DNA of 64,000 nt. It comes from Achromobacter xylosoxidans A8. GTDB lineage: Bacteria > Pseudomonadota > Gammaproteobacteria > Burkholderiales > Burkholderiaceae_B. The notes under the pieces are model-generated. The model saw only the letters and a list, made by a program, of their open reading frames with translations. It searched no databases and was not told the DNA's origin. The stretch covers positions 4,712,001 through 4,776,000 of the forward strand of contig NC_014640.1 in the NCBI RefSeq assembly GCF_000165835.1. The letters run 5' to 3'. A program made the translations under genes and the position numbers. The stretch's first letter is position 1, and each line of letters begins with the position of its first letter. Shown piece after piece: positions 48,009 through 56,741 of the stretch.

Positions 48009-48932
48009 TCAAATGGCCTTGGCCATGCGATACAGCCAATAGCAACCGCCGACCTGCAGGCACACGGCGGTCAGCAGCATCCTGAAACCCTGCGGGTCTT
48101 GCCACAGGCCCATGAACAGGTTGTTGTTCGCAACGATGATGAAGCCCGCGATGCCCACGGGCAGCAAGGCCAGGATCCAGGCTGACAGCCGGACCTCGGC
48201 CGAACTCGCGGTCAATTCGTTGCGCGCCTGGGCCACGTCGCGCATGAAGGCCGCCATGCGTTCCAGCACCTGGTCGCTGCGGCCGCCGAAGCGCATGGCC
48301 AGCGACACCACCGCCGCGACCATGTACAGCTCCTTCAGCCCGTACAGACGCGATACTTGCGCCAGCGCCGCGTCCAGCTCCTTGGAGCGGCTCAGGCTGG
48401 ACGCCGTTTCCACCACCTCGCGCAAGGGTTCGTCGGTGGCGGCCGCGGCAGTCTGGAACGCCGCGCCCATGCTGTTGCCGATGGTGAGCAGGCGCACGAT
48501 GTTGTCCAGGAACGCGGGCAACTGCGAGATCATGCGCCGCTGGCGTTTGTCGGCCCGCAGCCACAGCAGGAAGTAGGCAAACACGGCCAGCAGCAGCAAG
48601 GTCACCGCTCCCGACAGCGGACCCAGCAAAACCCAGGCCAGCGCTGCGCCAGCAACGACAGGAAGCGCGATGCGCAAATACAGGCCGACGCTTTGCCGCA
48701 GTCCGGCCAGGCGCAGCAAGCGGTCCCAGCCGGAAAAGCCGCTGCGGAATTCGCGCGAGCTCTCGGCAAAGGGCGCATCGGCGCTGGCCTCGTCCCGGCC
48801 CCGCTGCAGTTGGCTTTCCAAAAAGGCGGAGCTGGCCGCCCGGCGCGCGCTGCGGCCGGCATGGCGCCACAGCAGCACCGCGCCGATCGCCAGCACCGCC
48901 GCCAGGATCGCAAGCACCAGGGCTTCCAGCAT
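48009..48932 (-). CDS. tadB: TadB inner-membrane platform protein
   Basis: A 307-residue GspF-like protein. T2SSF-domain motif QLPAFLDNIVRLLTIGNSMG and RFGGRSDQVLERMAAFMRD. Hydrophobic segments at about 3-23, a double segment near 95-135 and C-terminal segments after 245. The ATG at 48930-48932 shares its last base with the tadA stop (TGATG), so translation is coupled. A longer upstream in-frame extension overlaps tadA and is not coding. Confidence 0.92.
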   Translation of the reverse strand: MLEALVLAILAAVLAIGAVLLWRHAGRSARRAASSAFLESQLQRGRDEASADAPFAESSREFRSGFSGWDRLLRLAGLRQSVGLYLRIALPVVAGAALAWVLLGPLSGAVTLLLLAVFAYFLLWLRADKRQRRMISQLPAFLDNIVRLLTIGNSMGAAFQTAAAATDEPLREVVETASSLSRSKELDAALAQVSRLYGLKELYMVAAVVSLAMRFGGRSDQVLERMAAFMRDVAQARNELTASSAEVRLSAWILALLPVGIAGFIIVANNNLFMGLWQDPQGFRMLLTAVCLQVGGCYWLYRMAKAI

Positions 48933-50293
48933 CAGCGCCTCCTGCTCCAGAATCCGCCGCCCCCGCCATCGCGGTCGTCCGGCGGGTTGTCGTTGGCGCG
49001 CGCTTCGTTGCGCATTTTTGCCAGCTTGGGCGTATGGGGGTGGATGCCCAGCCAGGTCCAGCGGTCCTTCTCCTCGCCGTCCGGCGCCGCATAGGATTCG
49101 TGGCGATAGAGCTCTTGCGTGGAGATCACGTTGTCGCCCATGCCCGTGATCTCGGTCACCGACAACACCCGGCGCTTGCCGTTGGACAGGCGCCCGATCT
49201 GCACGATGAAATCCAGCGCGCTGGCGATCTGCCGGCGCAGGCTGTCCTCGCTGCCCTGGAAACCGGCGAAGCCGGCCAGCATCTCGATGCGGTACAGGCA
49301 TTCGCGCGGAGAGTTCGCGTGGATCGTCGCCATCGAACCTTCGTGCCCGGTGTTCATGGCTTGCAGCATGTCCATGACCTCGGCGCCGCGCACTTCCCCC
49401 ACCACCACCCGGTCCGGCCGCATCCGCAGGCTGTTGCGGATCAGCTCGCGGATGGTGACGGCGCCGCTGCCGTCAAAGCCCCCCTGACGCGATTCCAGCC
49501 GCACCACATGCGGATGGTTGAGCGACAGTTCGGCGGTGTCCTCCACCGTCACCACGCGTTCCGTTTCGGGGATGAAGAACGCCAGCGCGTTCAGCAGCGA
49601 AGTCTTGCCCGAGCTGGTGCCGCCGGACACCAGGATATTGCAGCGGTTCTTCACCGCCTCGTTCAGCAGCCGGTAGATCTCTTCGTCGAAGCTGCCCAGC
49701 GTCAGCAGGTCCGCCGGCTTGAGCGGGTCCTGGCGGAATTTGCGGATCGACACCATGGGGCCGTCCACCGCCAGCGGCTCGATCACCACGTTCAGGCGGC
49801 CGCCGTCGGGCAGGCGCGCATCCACCATGGGGCTGGATTCGTCCAGCCGGCGGCCGATCGGGGCCAGGATGCGGCGCACGATGCGCAGCACGTGCTGGTT
49901 GTCGGTGAAGCGCAGCGTCTCGCGGGCCAGCACGCCGCGGCGCGAGACGAAAACGTTGTCGTAGCCGTTGATCAGGATGTCTTCCACGGCCGGGTCCGCC
50001 AGCAGGTCCTCCAGGGGTCCCAGGCCGGCCAGTTCCTTCGTCAGCGCCTCGGCGATGGCGCGCATTTCGCCTTCATTGATGGGCACCCGGCGCAGGCGCA
50101 CGAAGCTCGCGACCTCGATGTCCACGAACTCCTGGATCGCCGACCTGGCCCAGCGGCCGAACTCCGCGCCCAGCTCTTCGATGCGGGACAGCAGGTGCTC
50201 GTAGGCCGCCGTCTTCACTTCCTGGTAGCGGTCCGACGCCACAAAGCCTTTATCGCCGTCGCCGCCGAACTCTATCGTCGCTGTCATGATCAT
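48932..50293 (-). CDS. tadA: TadA/CpaF pilus-assembly ATPase
   Basis: A 453-residue secretion ATPase. Walker A is [17 protein letters not shown]; Walker B-like [20 protein letters not shown] and the His box [16 protein letters not shown] follow. It powers assembly, and probably retraction, of Flp pili. Start may be at 50293 or the Met two codons downstream. It is 33 bp after tadZ. Confidence 0.95.
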   Translation of the reverse strand: MIMTATIEFGGDGDKGFVASDRYQEVKTAAYEHLLSRIEELGAEFGRWARSAIQEFVDIEVASFVRLRRVPINEGEMRAIAEALTKELAGLGPLEDLLADPAVEDILINGYDNVFVSRRGVLARETLRFTDNQHVLRIVRRILAPIGRRLDESSPMVDARLPDGGRLNVVIEPLAVDGPMVSIRKFRQDPLKPADLLTLGSFDEEIYRLLNEAVKNRCNILVSGGTSSGKTSLLNALAFFIPETERVVTVEDTAELSLNHPHVVRLESRQGGFDGSGAVTIRELIRNSLRMRPDRVVVGEVRGAEVMDMLQAMNTGHEGSMATIHANSPRECLYRIEMLAGFAGFQGSEDSLRRQIASALDFIVQIGRLSNGKRRVLSVTEITGMGDNVISTQELYRHESYAAPDGEEKDRWTWLGIHPHTPKLAKMRNEARANDNPPDDRDGGGGGFWSRRR

Positions 50294-50326
50294 GTCGGGT
50301 CCCGTTACCGTCCGTCTGTCTGTCCG

Positions 50327-51643
50327 TCAACCGACCACCATGCGGCGGTGCACGCCGGGCAGCCAGGTGGCCAGCCAGCCTGCCCGCCCGCCGGGCGTGT
50401 TCTCCTCCGTGCAGAGGCGTTCCGCCAGCGCCTGCACCGCGCGCACATAGACATCGCGTTCGGCCTCTTCGTGCAACAAATGCCCGCGGTTCGTGCACAC
50501 CATCAGAGGCAGCGTGCGGTCCGGCAGCGTGCCCACCAGTTCCAGCTGGAAGCGTTCGGCGATCTGCTGCGCGGTCATGCCGTAGCGCTCGTCATAGCGG
50601 TTGACGATGAGGCCCAGGCTGCGCCGCTCCACGTGCAGCTGCTCCAGCTCCTGCAGCAGGCCGGCCAGCGACACCAGCGCGCCCACGCTCTGATCGGTCA
50701 CGATCCAGTTGAGCTGCGAAGCGCGCGCCAGGCCCGACACGAACTCGGGGTTGGTGAAGCCGCCCGAATCGGCCACCACGACCGAAAAATGCTGGCGCAT
50801 GCGTTCGAATACCAGCAGCGAATCCGACTGCGACACGTCGCGCATCTGGCCCAGGTCGCGCGGCAGCGACAGCACGCTCAGGCCATTGGCCGTGTGCGCC
50901 ATGGCGGATCCCAGCAACGTGGAATCGAGACGGCGCAAATTGCGCGCAGCCTCGGCGAAGTCGAAGTCGCCGCCTATGTTCAGGTAGAGCTGGCAGTCGC
51001 CGACGGGCCAGCCCAGGTCCATCAGCGCAACCCGGCTGGACAGGGGTAGCGGTTCGCCGGCAGGCTTGGGCGCCTTGGCGCCGGAAGCGGCGCGCTGGCC
51101 GTGCGCAAGCGCCAGGCGGTCCTGCAGCATGCCCGCCAGATGCACCGCCAGAGTGCTGGTGCCCACGCCGGGACGCGCACCCAGCAGCACGACGCTGCGG
51201 CGCGTGCCGTCCATGCGGCCGCCCGACGGCCGGTCGAGCAGGCGCAGCACTACTTCCTTGATCTCCTGCGGCGCCACCGAGGGGTCGACGAAATCGCTGA
51301 CGCCCGCCCGCAAGGCGGCGATCGCCCCCTCCGGCTGGCTCAGGAAGCCGACCGCCACGCGCGGCACCGTCGGCGCAATGCGCGCCAGCAAGCGCGCCAG
51401 TTCGGCGGACTTGAACAGCTTGCCGGGTTCCTCGTCGCTCAGGGTGAAATCCAGGAACACCACCTGCGGCGCGATCTCCGTCAGGCGCCGCGCCAATTCT
51501 TCGATGCGCGGCGATTCCTGGGTCAGCATCCCCAGGTCGCCCAGAGCCTGCCCCAGCTGCGCGGCGACCGCGTTGCCTTGGGAGCAGAACAGGAACCGCG
51601 TGCCGTTTTGCAGGCCCACCCATTCGCTGGCATGTGTCTTCAT
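50327..51643 (-). CDS. tadZ: TadZ/CpaE-like ParA-type protein
   Basis: A 438-residue protein: an N-terminal receiver-like domain (to about 130) and a ParA/MinD-like domain. The P-loop reads VVLLGARPGVGTSTLAVHLA, lacking the usual Lys of Walker A (GVGTST in place of GKST or GVGKT). This degeneracy is common in TadZ, which positions Tad machines at the pole. Start is chosen at 51641-51643 (MKTHASEW), 6 bp after the rcpA stop; the upstream extension reads through rcpA. Confidence 0.88.
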   Translation of the reverse strand: MKTHASEWVGLQNGTRFLFCSQGNAVAAQLGQALGDLGMLTQESPRIEELARRLTEIAPQVVFLDFTLSDEEPGKLFKSAELARLLARIAPTVPRVAVGFLSQPEGAIAALRAGVSDFVDPSVAPQEIKEVVLRLLDRPSGGRMDGTRRSVVLLGARPGVGTSTLAVHLAGMLQDRLALAHGQRAASGAKAPKPAGEPLPLSSRVALMDLGWPVGDCQLYLNIGGDFDFAEAARNLRRLDSTLLGSAMAHTANGLSVLSLPRDLGQMRDVSQSDSLLVFERMRQHFSVVVADSGGFTNPEFVSGLARASQLNWIVTDQSVGALVSLAGLLQELEQLHVERRSLGLIVNRYDERYGMTAQQIAERFQLELVGTLPDRTLPLMVCTNRGHLLHEEAERDVYVRAVQALAERLCTEENTPGGRAGWLATWLPGVHRRMVVG

Positions 51644-51648
51644 ATTGC

Positions 51649-53010
51649 TCACCGTGAAAAGCCCGGCATCTGCTGGCCGCCCATCGGGCCGGTCAGGTAA
51701 TAGCCCCAAGCGTTGAATGCCGTATCCGTCTGCTCCTGCTTCGCTCCCGGCAGCGGCAGGGCCACGCCGCGCGCGATGGGGCGCACCAGGCGCGGCGTCA
51801 CGACGATGACCAGCTCGGTATCCTCCTGGGAGTAATCGACGCTGCGGAAGAAGGAGCCGATGATGGGCAGGTCGCCCAGCATGGGCACCTTGTTGACCAT
51901 GGCCTTGGTCTGGCGCGACACCAGGCCGCTGATCACGAAGCTTTCGCCATCGCCCAGTTCCACCGTGGTGTCGGCGCGGCGCGTGCGCAAGGCCGGGATG
52001 ATGGTGCTGGTGTCCGCGCTGGTGTTGATGGCGATGCCGTTGGTGTAATCCAGCTCGCTGGCCTCTGGCGCCACCTTCAGCGAAATACGGTCGCGCGACA
52101 GCACGGTGGGCGTCACGGTCAGGCCGATGCCGAAGGGTTTGAAGGTCACGTTGACCGTCCCCAGGCCGCCCGCCTGCGGAATCGGCAATTCGCCGCCGGC
52201 CAGGAAGCTGGCGCTCTGCCCCGTCAAGGCCACCAGGGTCGGCTCGGCCAGGACGCGCGCCATGCCGTTGGTCTGCAGCAGGCGCAGCCGCGCCGAGAAG
52301 TTGTTGGAGTCATAGAACAGCGAAAAACCGGACGCCAGCGCGCCGCCCAGGCTGGCAGGCATGGTGGAGCTGCCGCCGCTCCAGGGGCCGTTGCTGGCCG
52401 TGAAGCTGATGCCGGCCGCCTTCATCACCGAACGCGACACTTCCACGACCTTCACCTCAACCTGCACCACGCCGCCGGTGCCCGCGGTCGACATGTCCAC
52501 CACGTTCTTTTCCCCGCCCACGGCGGACGCCGCCATGGTGGCCGACGCGATCTGCCCCAACTGCGACTCGGCATGGCCCGACACGACGGCGTGGCCGTCG
52601 GCGATGTCGACGTTGGCGCCCCCGCCCAGGCCCCGGCTCGCCAGCGCGCCCTGCACGCTGCCGCCGACGCGGACGTTCCATATCTGCGGCGCGGCGTTGT
52701 TGCCGGTCCAGATCTGCAATTGCGTGGTGCCGGGCTTCTTGCCATATAGCAGCACGGAGGCCGCGCGCTTGCCGGTGGCGGGCAAGACCTTCACGTCCGC
52801 CACGTCGGGGTCGCCGATGGCGATGCGCGCGGGCGCGCCGCCATCCAGCACGAGGCTCTGCTGCCCCTTCACCGCCATCGAGATGTCGCGGACCGGCGCA
52901 TTCGCGCCAGCCGCCGGCGCCGCGGTCTGTGCCAGGCTGAGGCCCCCCAGTGTCATCGCTGCCGCGGCCGACAGGAGGCAGATCATGGTGGTGCGCTGAT
53001 GTTTCTTCAT
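51649..53010 (-). CDS. rcpA: RcpA/CpaC outer-membrane secretin
   Basis: A 453-residue secretin of the Tad system. Signal peptide (cleavage after LAQTAAPA), an N-terminal BON-like/pilus-specific domain (QSLVLDGGAPARIAIGDPDV), then the secretin domain, with VPMLGDLPIIGSFFRSVDYS and ELVIVVTPRLVRP near the C-terminus. It forms the outer-membrane channel for the pilus. The start ATG at 53008-53010 opens the signal peptide. Confidence 0.93.
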   Translation of the reverse strand: MKKHQRTTMICLLSAAAAMTLGGLSLAQTAAPAAGANAPVRDISMAVKGQQSLVLDGGAPARIAIGDPDVADVKVLPATGKRAASVLLYGKKPGTTQLQIWTGNNAAPQIWNVRVGGSVQGALASRGLGGGANVDIADGHAVVSGHAESQLGQIASATMAASAVGGEKNVVDMSTAGTGGVVQVEVKVVEVSRSVMKAAGISFTASNGPWSGGSSTMPASLGGALASGFSLFYDSNNFSARLRLLQTNGMARVLAEPTLVALTGQSASFLAGGELPIPQAGGLGTVNVTFKPFGIGLTVTPTVLSRDRISLKVAPEASELDYTNGIAINTSADTSTIIPALRTRRADTTVELGDGESFVISGLVSRQTKAMVNKVPMLGDLPIIGSFFRSVDYSQEDTELVIVVTPRLVRPIARGVALPLPGAKQEQTDTAFNAWGYYLTGPMGGQQMPGFSR

Positions 53011-53074
53011 GTGCAGGACCTGATGATGGAAAGAGTCCGGCTGCGGCCAGCGCCTGGTCCGCCCGCAGCCCCGT

Positions 53075-54034
53075 TCAATAGCGCACGCGCTCGGATTTAT
53101 CTCCTCGGATGATTTCCACCGTCCGGCCGCCGCCAGAACCCTGGGGCCGGCTCGCGGCGCGGGCGGCCGGCGCCAGCGCCGCGGACGTGGTGCCGTCCAG
53201 TTGCACCAGGCTCTCGCCGGCATAGGCGCGGTTGGGGCCCGACTGCAGCGACTCGCGCTGCGCGACCGTCAAATCGGCGCGGACCGGCAACACCGTGCCG
53301 CGTCGGGCGAACAACTGCGCGTCCGGCATGCTGTCGTCGCCCACGGGGCGCAGCGCCAGCTGCAGGCGGCCCGCGCGGCCGGCCAGCATCAGTTCGTTGA
53401 CCCGGTCGACCGGCACGGCCAGCACCGCGGTGCGCGCCGGCTGGCCCGGGCCGCCCTGCTGCAGGGCCGACTTTTCGTCCGGCCCTTCCACCGAGGCTCT
53501 GCCGTAGGCCAGCACCCGCACCTGGGACTGCAACAGGCGGGCCTGGCCTACCGCCACTTCGGCGCTTTTTTCGATCATGAAGAACACGTCCACCATGTCG
53601 CCGGGGACGATGCGATTGCCGCCGCCTATCACTTCGTCCACCGCGATGGCGACGGCGCGCTCGCCTGGCTTGAGCTGGCGTGCCAAGCCTTGCGTCAACA
53701 GACTGGGCACGATCGGATCGCCTGCGGCGATGTCGACTTTCGCCACCGCGCCTTCCAGCGGCGCGATGTCGGCAAAGCCGCCGGACAGCGCGACCTGCCA
53801 CTGGGCCACCGTCAGCATGCTTGCGCTGTCGATGCGCGAACCCGCGGGAATCGGTTGCCGGGCCACCACCACCGGATGGAGCTTGAGCGGTTCCGCCGGC
53901 GCCGCCGCGACAGGCGCGGGCGCCACGCCGGGCGGAGGACTGGCCGGCGCCGAGGCCAGGCGCCAGGCCACGAAGGCCAGCACCAGGCCCGCCACCAGCA
54001 ACATACCCGCGACGATCTTGCTCAGACTGCTCAT
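53075..54034 (-). CDS. rcpC: RcpC/CpaB Flp pilus assembly protein
   Basis: A 319-residue CpaB. An N-terminal membrane anchor (SKIVAGMLLVAGLVLAFVAW) is followed by a Pro/Ala linker and a SAF-type beta-clip domain (VVARQPIPAGSRIDSASMLT). It contains VMVDVFFMIEKSAEV-like strands and a basic C-terminus. It associates with the secretin. Start at 54032-54034 overlaps the stop of the TadE-like gene (ATGA). Confidence 0.92.
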   Translation of the reverse strand: MSSLSKIVAGMLLVAGLVLAFVAWRLASAPASPPPGVAPAPVAAAPAEPLKLHPVVVARQPIPAGSRIDSASMLTVAQWQVALSGGFADIAPLEGAVAKVDIAAGDPIVPSLLTQGLARQLKPGERAVAIAVDEVIGGGNRIVPGDMVDVFFMIEKSAEVAVGQARLLQSQVRVLAYGRASVEGPDEKSALQQGGPGQPARTAVLAVPVDRVNELMLAGRAGRLQLALRPVGDDSMPDAQLFARRGTVLPVRADLTVAQRESLQSGPNRAYAGESLVQLDGTTSAALAPAARAASRPQGSGGGRTVEIIRGDKSERVRY

Positions 54035-54519
54035 GGCGCCCCCTGCGATATCTGCACAACGGCCTGCGATTGCAACCTGCCGGGGATCCAGTTCCGGTTC
54101 GCGCCCGGCAAGGCGGTGATCAGCCCGCGCACGGTCTCCAGCAGCGGCCAGGACTGGGTGTTGTAGGTCATGGCGACGGTGGCGCAATCGGCCTGCCTGC
54201 CGCCCGCCCCGGTCCAGGCGCAGGGCGCGCGCGTGGCGCTGCACAGCACCGCCGAACCGGCGGAGAACGAGCCCATCGCAGCGAAACACGCCGCTGCCGG
54301 CACATCGGCCTGGCCGTTGAATCGGGCGTAGACCGCGGCGCGCGCGCCATCCGCGGCGGCCGCAGCCAGTTGCTGCTGCATCCAGAACAGCGCGCCGAAC
54401 CCGACCACGCCGCAAATGAAGAGCAACAGCAGGGTGAGCGTCAGCGAAAACTCCAGCGCCGCAATGCCACGCTGGCGTTTGCGTGGAACGTTCCCGGAGC
54501 ATTGCGCATAGGCTCGCAT
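54031..54519 (-). CDS. TadE-like minor pseudopilin (second)
   Basis: A 162-residue TadE/TadF-type protein. The N-terminus RKRQRGIAALEFSLTLTLLL is the class IVb prepilin-like motif (cleavage after Gly, Glu at +5). It is followed by a hydrophobic stretch and a periplasmic domain with Cys residues (ATRAPCAWTGAG; ADCATVAMTY). Start at 54517-54519 is preceded by a GGAGG 6 bp upstream and lies only 1 bp after the first TadE-like gene. Processed by the prepilin peptidase. Confidence 0.88.
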   Translation of the reverse strand: MRAYAQCSGNVPRKRQRGIAALEFSLTLTLLLLFICGVVGFGALFWMQQQLAAAAADGARAAVYARFNGQADVPAAACFAAMGSFSAGSAVLCSATRAPCAWTGAGGRQADCATVAMTYNTQSWPLLETVRGLITALPGANRNWIPGRLQSQAVVQISQGAP

Positions 54520-54520
54520 C

Positions 54521-54982
54521 TCAGCCTCCCCCGCCCAGGGCATTGCCCAGATGCACGGTCGCGCGCGCGCTCAGCACGCTGGAGGCCGGCATCAGCGCCG
54601 CCTGCAGCAATGGCACCGATGGAATGAGCGGATGCGCGCCATACGCATAGGACACGTTGACCTCGATCTGGTCCTGCGCCAGCGGCAAGCCGCTGCAGGC
54701 GCCGCCGGCCGCGCTGCTCAGCGCCCCCGCGCTGCCGCAGACCGCCACCTGCACCGGCGCCGCGGACAGGGTGCTGATCCACTCCGCCTGGTACAACGCC
54801 GAATCGCGTCCGGCATTGGCCCGCGCCGTCAGCGACGCGGTACCGGCCTGCCACTGCAAGACCTTGCGCGCGCCGTCCTGCGCGGCCAGCGTCACGGAAT
54901 GCTGCGCGGCGACCACCAGGGAGTACGTCAGGATCCCGTAAAACACCAGGAAGAACACCACGAATACCAGGGCGAATTCCAC
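54521..54982 (-). CDS. tadE: TadE-like minor pseudopilin (first), start unresolved
   Basis: A TadE-type reading frame: the mature motif RGSYSVEFALVFVVFFLVFY and a periplasmic domain ending LSARATVHLGNALGGGG are clear. But the conserved leader (RLQRG, with the cleavage site after Gly) extends upstream to about 55003, and no ATG, GTG or TTG is in frame between it and the body of the prepilin peptidase gene, which overlaps in another frame. The only nearby in-frame GTG (54980-54982) would delete the cleavage signal. An ATG at 55028 is one frame off. Either an unusual start is used, or the sequence has a one-base frameshift. The GTG is given here as the minimal bound. Confidence 0.6.
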   Translation of the reverse strand: MEFALVFVVFFLVFYGILTYSLVVAAQHSVTLAAQDGARKVLQWQAGTASLTARANAGRDSALYQAEWISTLSAAPVQVAVCGSAGALSSAAGGACSGLPLAQDQIEVNVSYAYGAHPLIPSVPLLQAALMPASSVLSARATVHLGNALGGGG

Positions 54983-55449
54983 GGAATAAGAACCGCGCTG
55001 AAGGCGGCCAGGCCCAGATAAGCGGCATACGGAATCTGGCGCGCGCGGTTGCTCAGCGCCCAGACCCGCGACACCGCCAGGTACCCCAGTCCATGCAGGC
55101 CGGCCAATACGCTGGCCAACGCCAGCGTCACCATCAGCGGCGCGAAACCGAGCAAGAGCCCGAGCACGGCGATGGCCTTGATATCGCCCGCTCCCATCAG
55201 CCGCCTGCGCCATAGCGGCAGGAAAAGCACTGCAACCAGAAATCCGGCCAGCGCCATCAACCATCCCGACCAGCGCGGCGGATAGGCCCAGCCCGGCGCC
55301 AGCAAGGCCGCCAGCAGCCATAGCAATTGACCCGCGAGTCCCGCGACGATCAGCCGGTTGGGGACGCGGCGATAGCGCAGATCGGCGTGGATCAGCGCCA
55401 CGATCCAGCATGCAAACAACAGCCACCACAGCACTTCCCCTGGATACAA
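54928..55449 (-). CDS. tadV: Tad prepilin peptidase (A24 family, TadV/CpaA)
   Basis: A 173-residue A24 aspartic prepilin peptidase. The two catalytic Asp sites are in IHADLRYRRVPNRL (about residue 22) and the GxGD motif MGAGDIKAIA (about residue 87). It cleaves Flp and the TadE-like pseudopilins. The last roughly 20 residues (after about position 155, WNSPWYSWCSSWCFTGS) look un-native and overlap the TadE-like gene in another frame, so the real C-terminus may be shorter. Confidence 0.9.
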   Translation of the reverse strand: MYPGEVLWWLLFACWIVALIHADLRYRRVPNRLIVAGLAGQLLWLLAALLAPGWAYPPRWSGWLMALAGFLVAVLFLPLWRRRLMGAGDIKAIAVLGLLLGFAPLMVTLALASVLAGLHGLGYLAVSRVWALSNRARQIPYAAYLGLAAFSAVLIPWNSPWYSWCSSWCFTGS

Positions 55450-55545
55450 GGCAAGACCTTCAAGAAAACGACTTCAACGACGGACGCGTCGGGACTGACG
55501 CGGACTCCTTCAATCAAGTGATGCCATGTTGCGGGTACGCGCCGC

Positions 55546-55569
55546 GGCGGCAAGGAATACATCGCCGCC
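55546..55569 (-). other. Stem-loop between flp and tadV
   Basis: GGCGGC and GCCGCC arms around a 12-base loop in the 141-bp gap after flp. Similar stem-loops after flp can lower downstream transcription or stabilise the flp transcript; that role here is inference. Confidence 0.35.
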
Positions 55570-55590
55570 ACGACGCGGACTGGTTGCAGC

Positions 55591-55788
55591 TCAAGCCGGA
55601 GGCGTAGTGGTACCGGTCTTGGCGTTGTCCAGCTTGGTGCCTAGTTCCTCGAACATGCCTTTCAAGGACCCGGTAAATGCCCCCACCGCGACGATGAGGG
55701 CTACCGCCACCATTCCCGCGATCAGCCCGTACTCCAGGGCCGTGATGCCGTCTTCGTCATTCCAGAACTGCGCAAGTGTTGCTTTCAT
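55591..55788 (-). CDS. flp: Flp major pilin
   Basis: A 65-residue Flp-type pilin. It starts MKATLAQFWNDEDG, with the prepilin cleavage site after that Gly and Glu at +5 of ITALEYGLIAGMV, then a hydrophobic helix and a short polar tail. It is the pilus subunit, processed by TadV. A GGAG lies 6 bp before the ATG. The first gene of the Tad locus and usually the most highly expressed. Confidence 0.94.
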   Translation of the reverse strand: MKATLAQFWNDEDGITALEYGLIAGMVAVALIVAVGAFTGSLKGMFEELGTKLDNAKTGTTTPPA

Positions 55789-55870
55789 GTCGAGCTCCAT
55801 GGGTCTCGATTGATGACCGGGGCTGTTCTTCAAGCAACAGAGCCAGCCCCCTAAAGCCTGGAACCGCCCA

Positions 55871-55896
55871 CGCGCCGCGCTCATTGCCGCGGCGCG
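55871..55896. other. 9-bp perfect stem-loop between MHYT gene and flp
   Basis: CGCGCCGCG and CGCGGCGCG pair across an 8-base loop, 15 bp past the MHYT stop and 83 bp upstream of flp. It may end the MHYT transcript but has no T tract. Confidence 0.35.
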
Positions 55897-55910
55897 CGTC
55901 CAGGGTCCAG

Positions 55911-56741
55911 CTAACCCGGCCCCGGCGTGGTTCCGGGCAATCTGTCCGCAACCACGCCAGGGGCCGATTCAATGATCGAGTCGATGCGCTGCGCCGTGCG
56001 CGCGCGAAAGCGTTCGGAAGCGCGCTGCAAATGCCAGCGCATGAGGAGCAAGGTGACTGCGGACAGCGCGAAAGCGACGTATGGCAGCATGGCGCCGCCG
56101 ATATGCAGGCCGATGGCGTCGTTCGTGGTGGTGCAGATGACCGCGCCCGCCGCCGCGCCGGTGTAATGCATGCCGCAGACCGCGACGGCCATCAAAATGG
56201 CCGCGCCGATGCGCTGGCGTTCATTCTGGGTATTGAAGGCGAGCCAGAGCGCGGCAGTGGCCGCGACGACGGCGATCAACACCGACAAAACCACCAGCGG
56301 CAGATTCCAGAGCAATACCGCCGGCATGCGCGCGGCGCTCATGCCCACATAATGCATGGAAGCGACGCCGAACCCCGCGGCGCAGCCCCCTACCAGGCAG
56401 CGCAGGAAAGTGAATCGGTCGCGGCCGACATACCAGAATGCCCAACCGGAAAACCCGGCCGCAACCATGAAACTGAGTATCGTCAGGCCGACCTGGTAAC
56501 CAACTTCAAAAGGCAGGTTCTGCGCCAGCATGCCGATGAAATGCATGCTCCAGATACCCACGCCACCCATCGCCACCGCGCCGATGACGATATAGCCGAC
56601 GCGGATTTCACCATCCTGGGTTTCCGCGCGGATACCCGCGGCGGCCAACAGGGCCACATACGAACCCAACGCCGCAATCAGGAATGAAAGCGCCACCAGA
56701 CTGCCATTGAAGGAGAGCGGAACGACATCACCCGGGCTCAT
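55911..56741 (-). CDS. Stand-alone MHYT-domain integral membrane sensor
   Basis: A 276-residue membrane protein. Three MHYT repeats are spread over paired helices: SMHFIGML, SMHYVGMS and GMHYTGAA, each preceded by a hydrophobic helix. MHYT domains are proposed to bind copper or sense diatomic gases; they usually sit in front of GGDEF/EAL domains. Here no such domain follows: the C-terminus is a short basic helix (RWHLQRASERFRARTAQRID). Start at 56739-56741 (MSPGDVV) is favoured by a GGGAGAG upstream; an earlier start would add 35 residues with no membrane segment. It is 122 bp upstream of flp on the same strand. Confidence 0.85.
   Translation of the reverse strand: MSPGDVVPLSFNGSLVALSFLIAALGSYVALLAAAGIRAETQDGEIRVGYIVIGAVAMGGVGIWSMHFIGMLAQNLPFEVGYQVGLTILSFMVAAGFSGWAFWYVGRDRFTFLRCLVGGCAAGFGVASMHYVGMSAARMPAVLLWNLPLVVLSVLIAVVAATAALWLAFNTQNERQRIGAAILMAVAVCGMHYTGAAAGAVICTTTNDAIGLHIGGAMLPYVAFALSAVTLLLMRWHLQRASERFRARTAQRIDSIIESAPGVVADRLPGTTPGPG

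Noticed and set aside
55789..55910. Possible sigma-54 (-24/-12) promoter before flp (TGGCTCTGTTGC)
   Set aside because: The GG-to-GC spacing is 7 bases, not 10, so it does not fit the consensus. It is noted only as absent.
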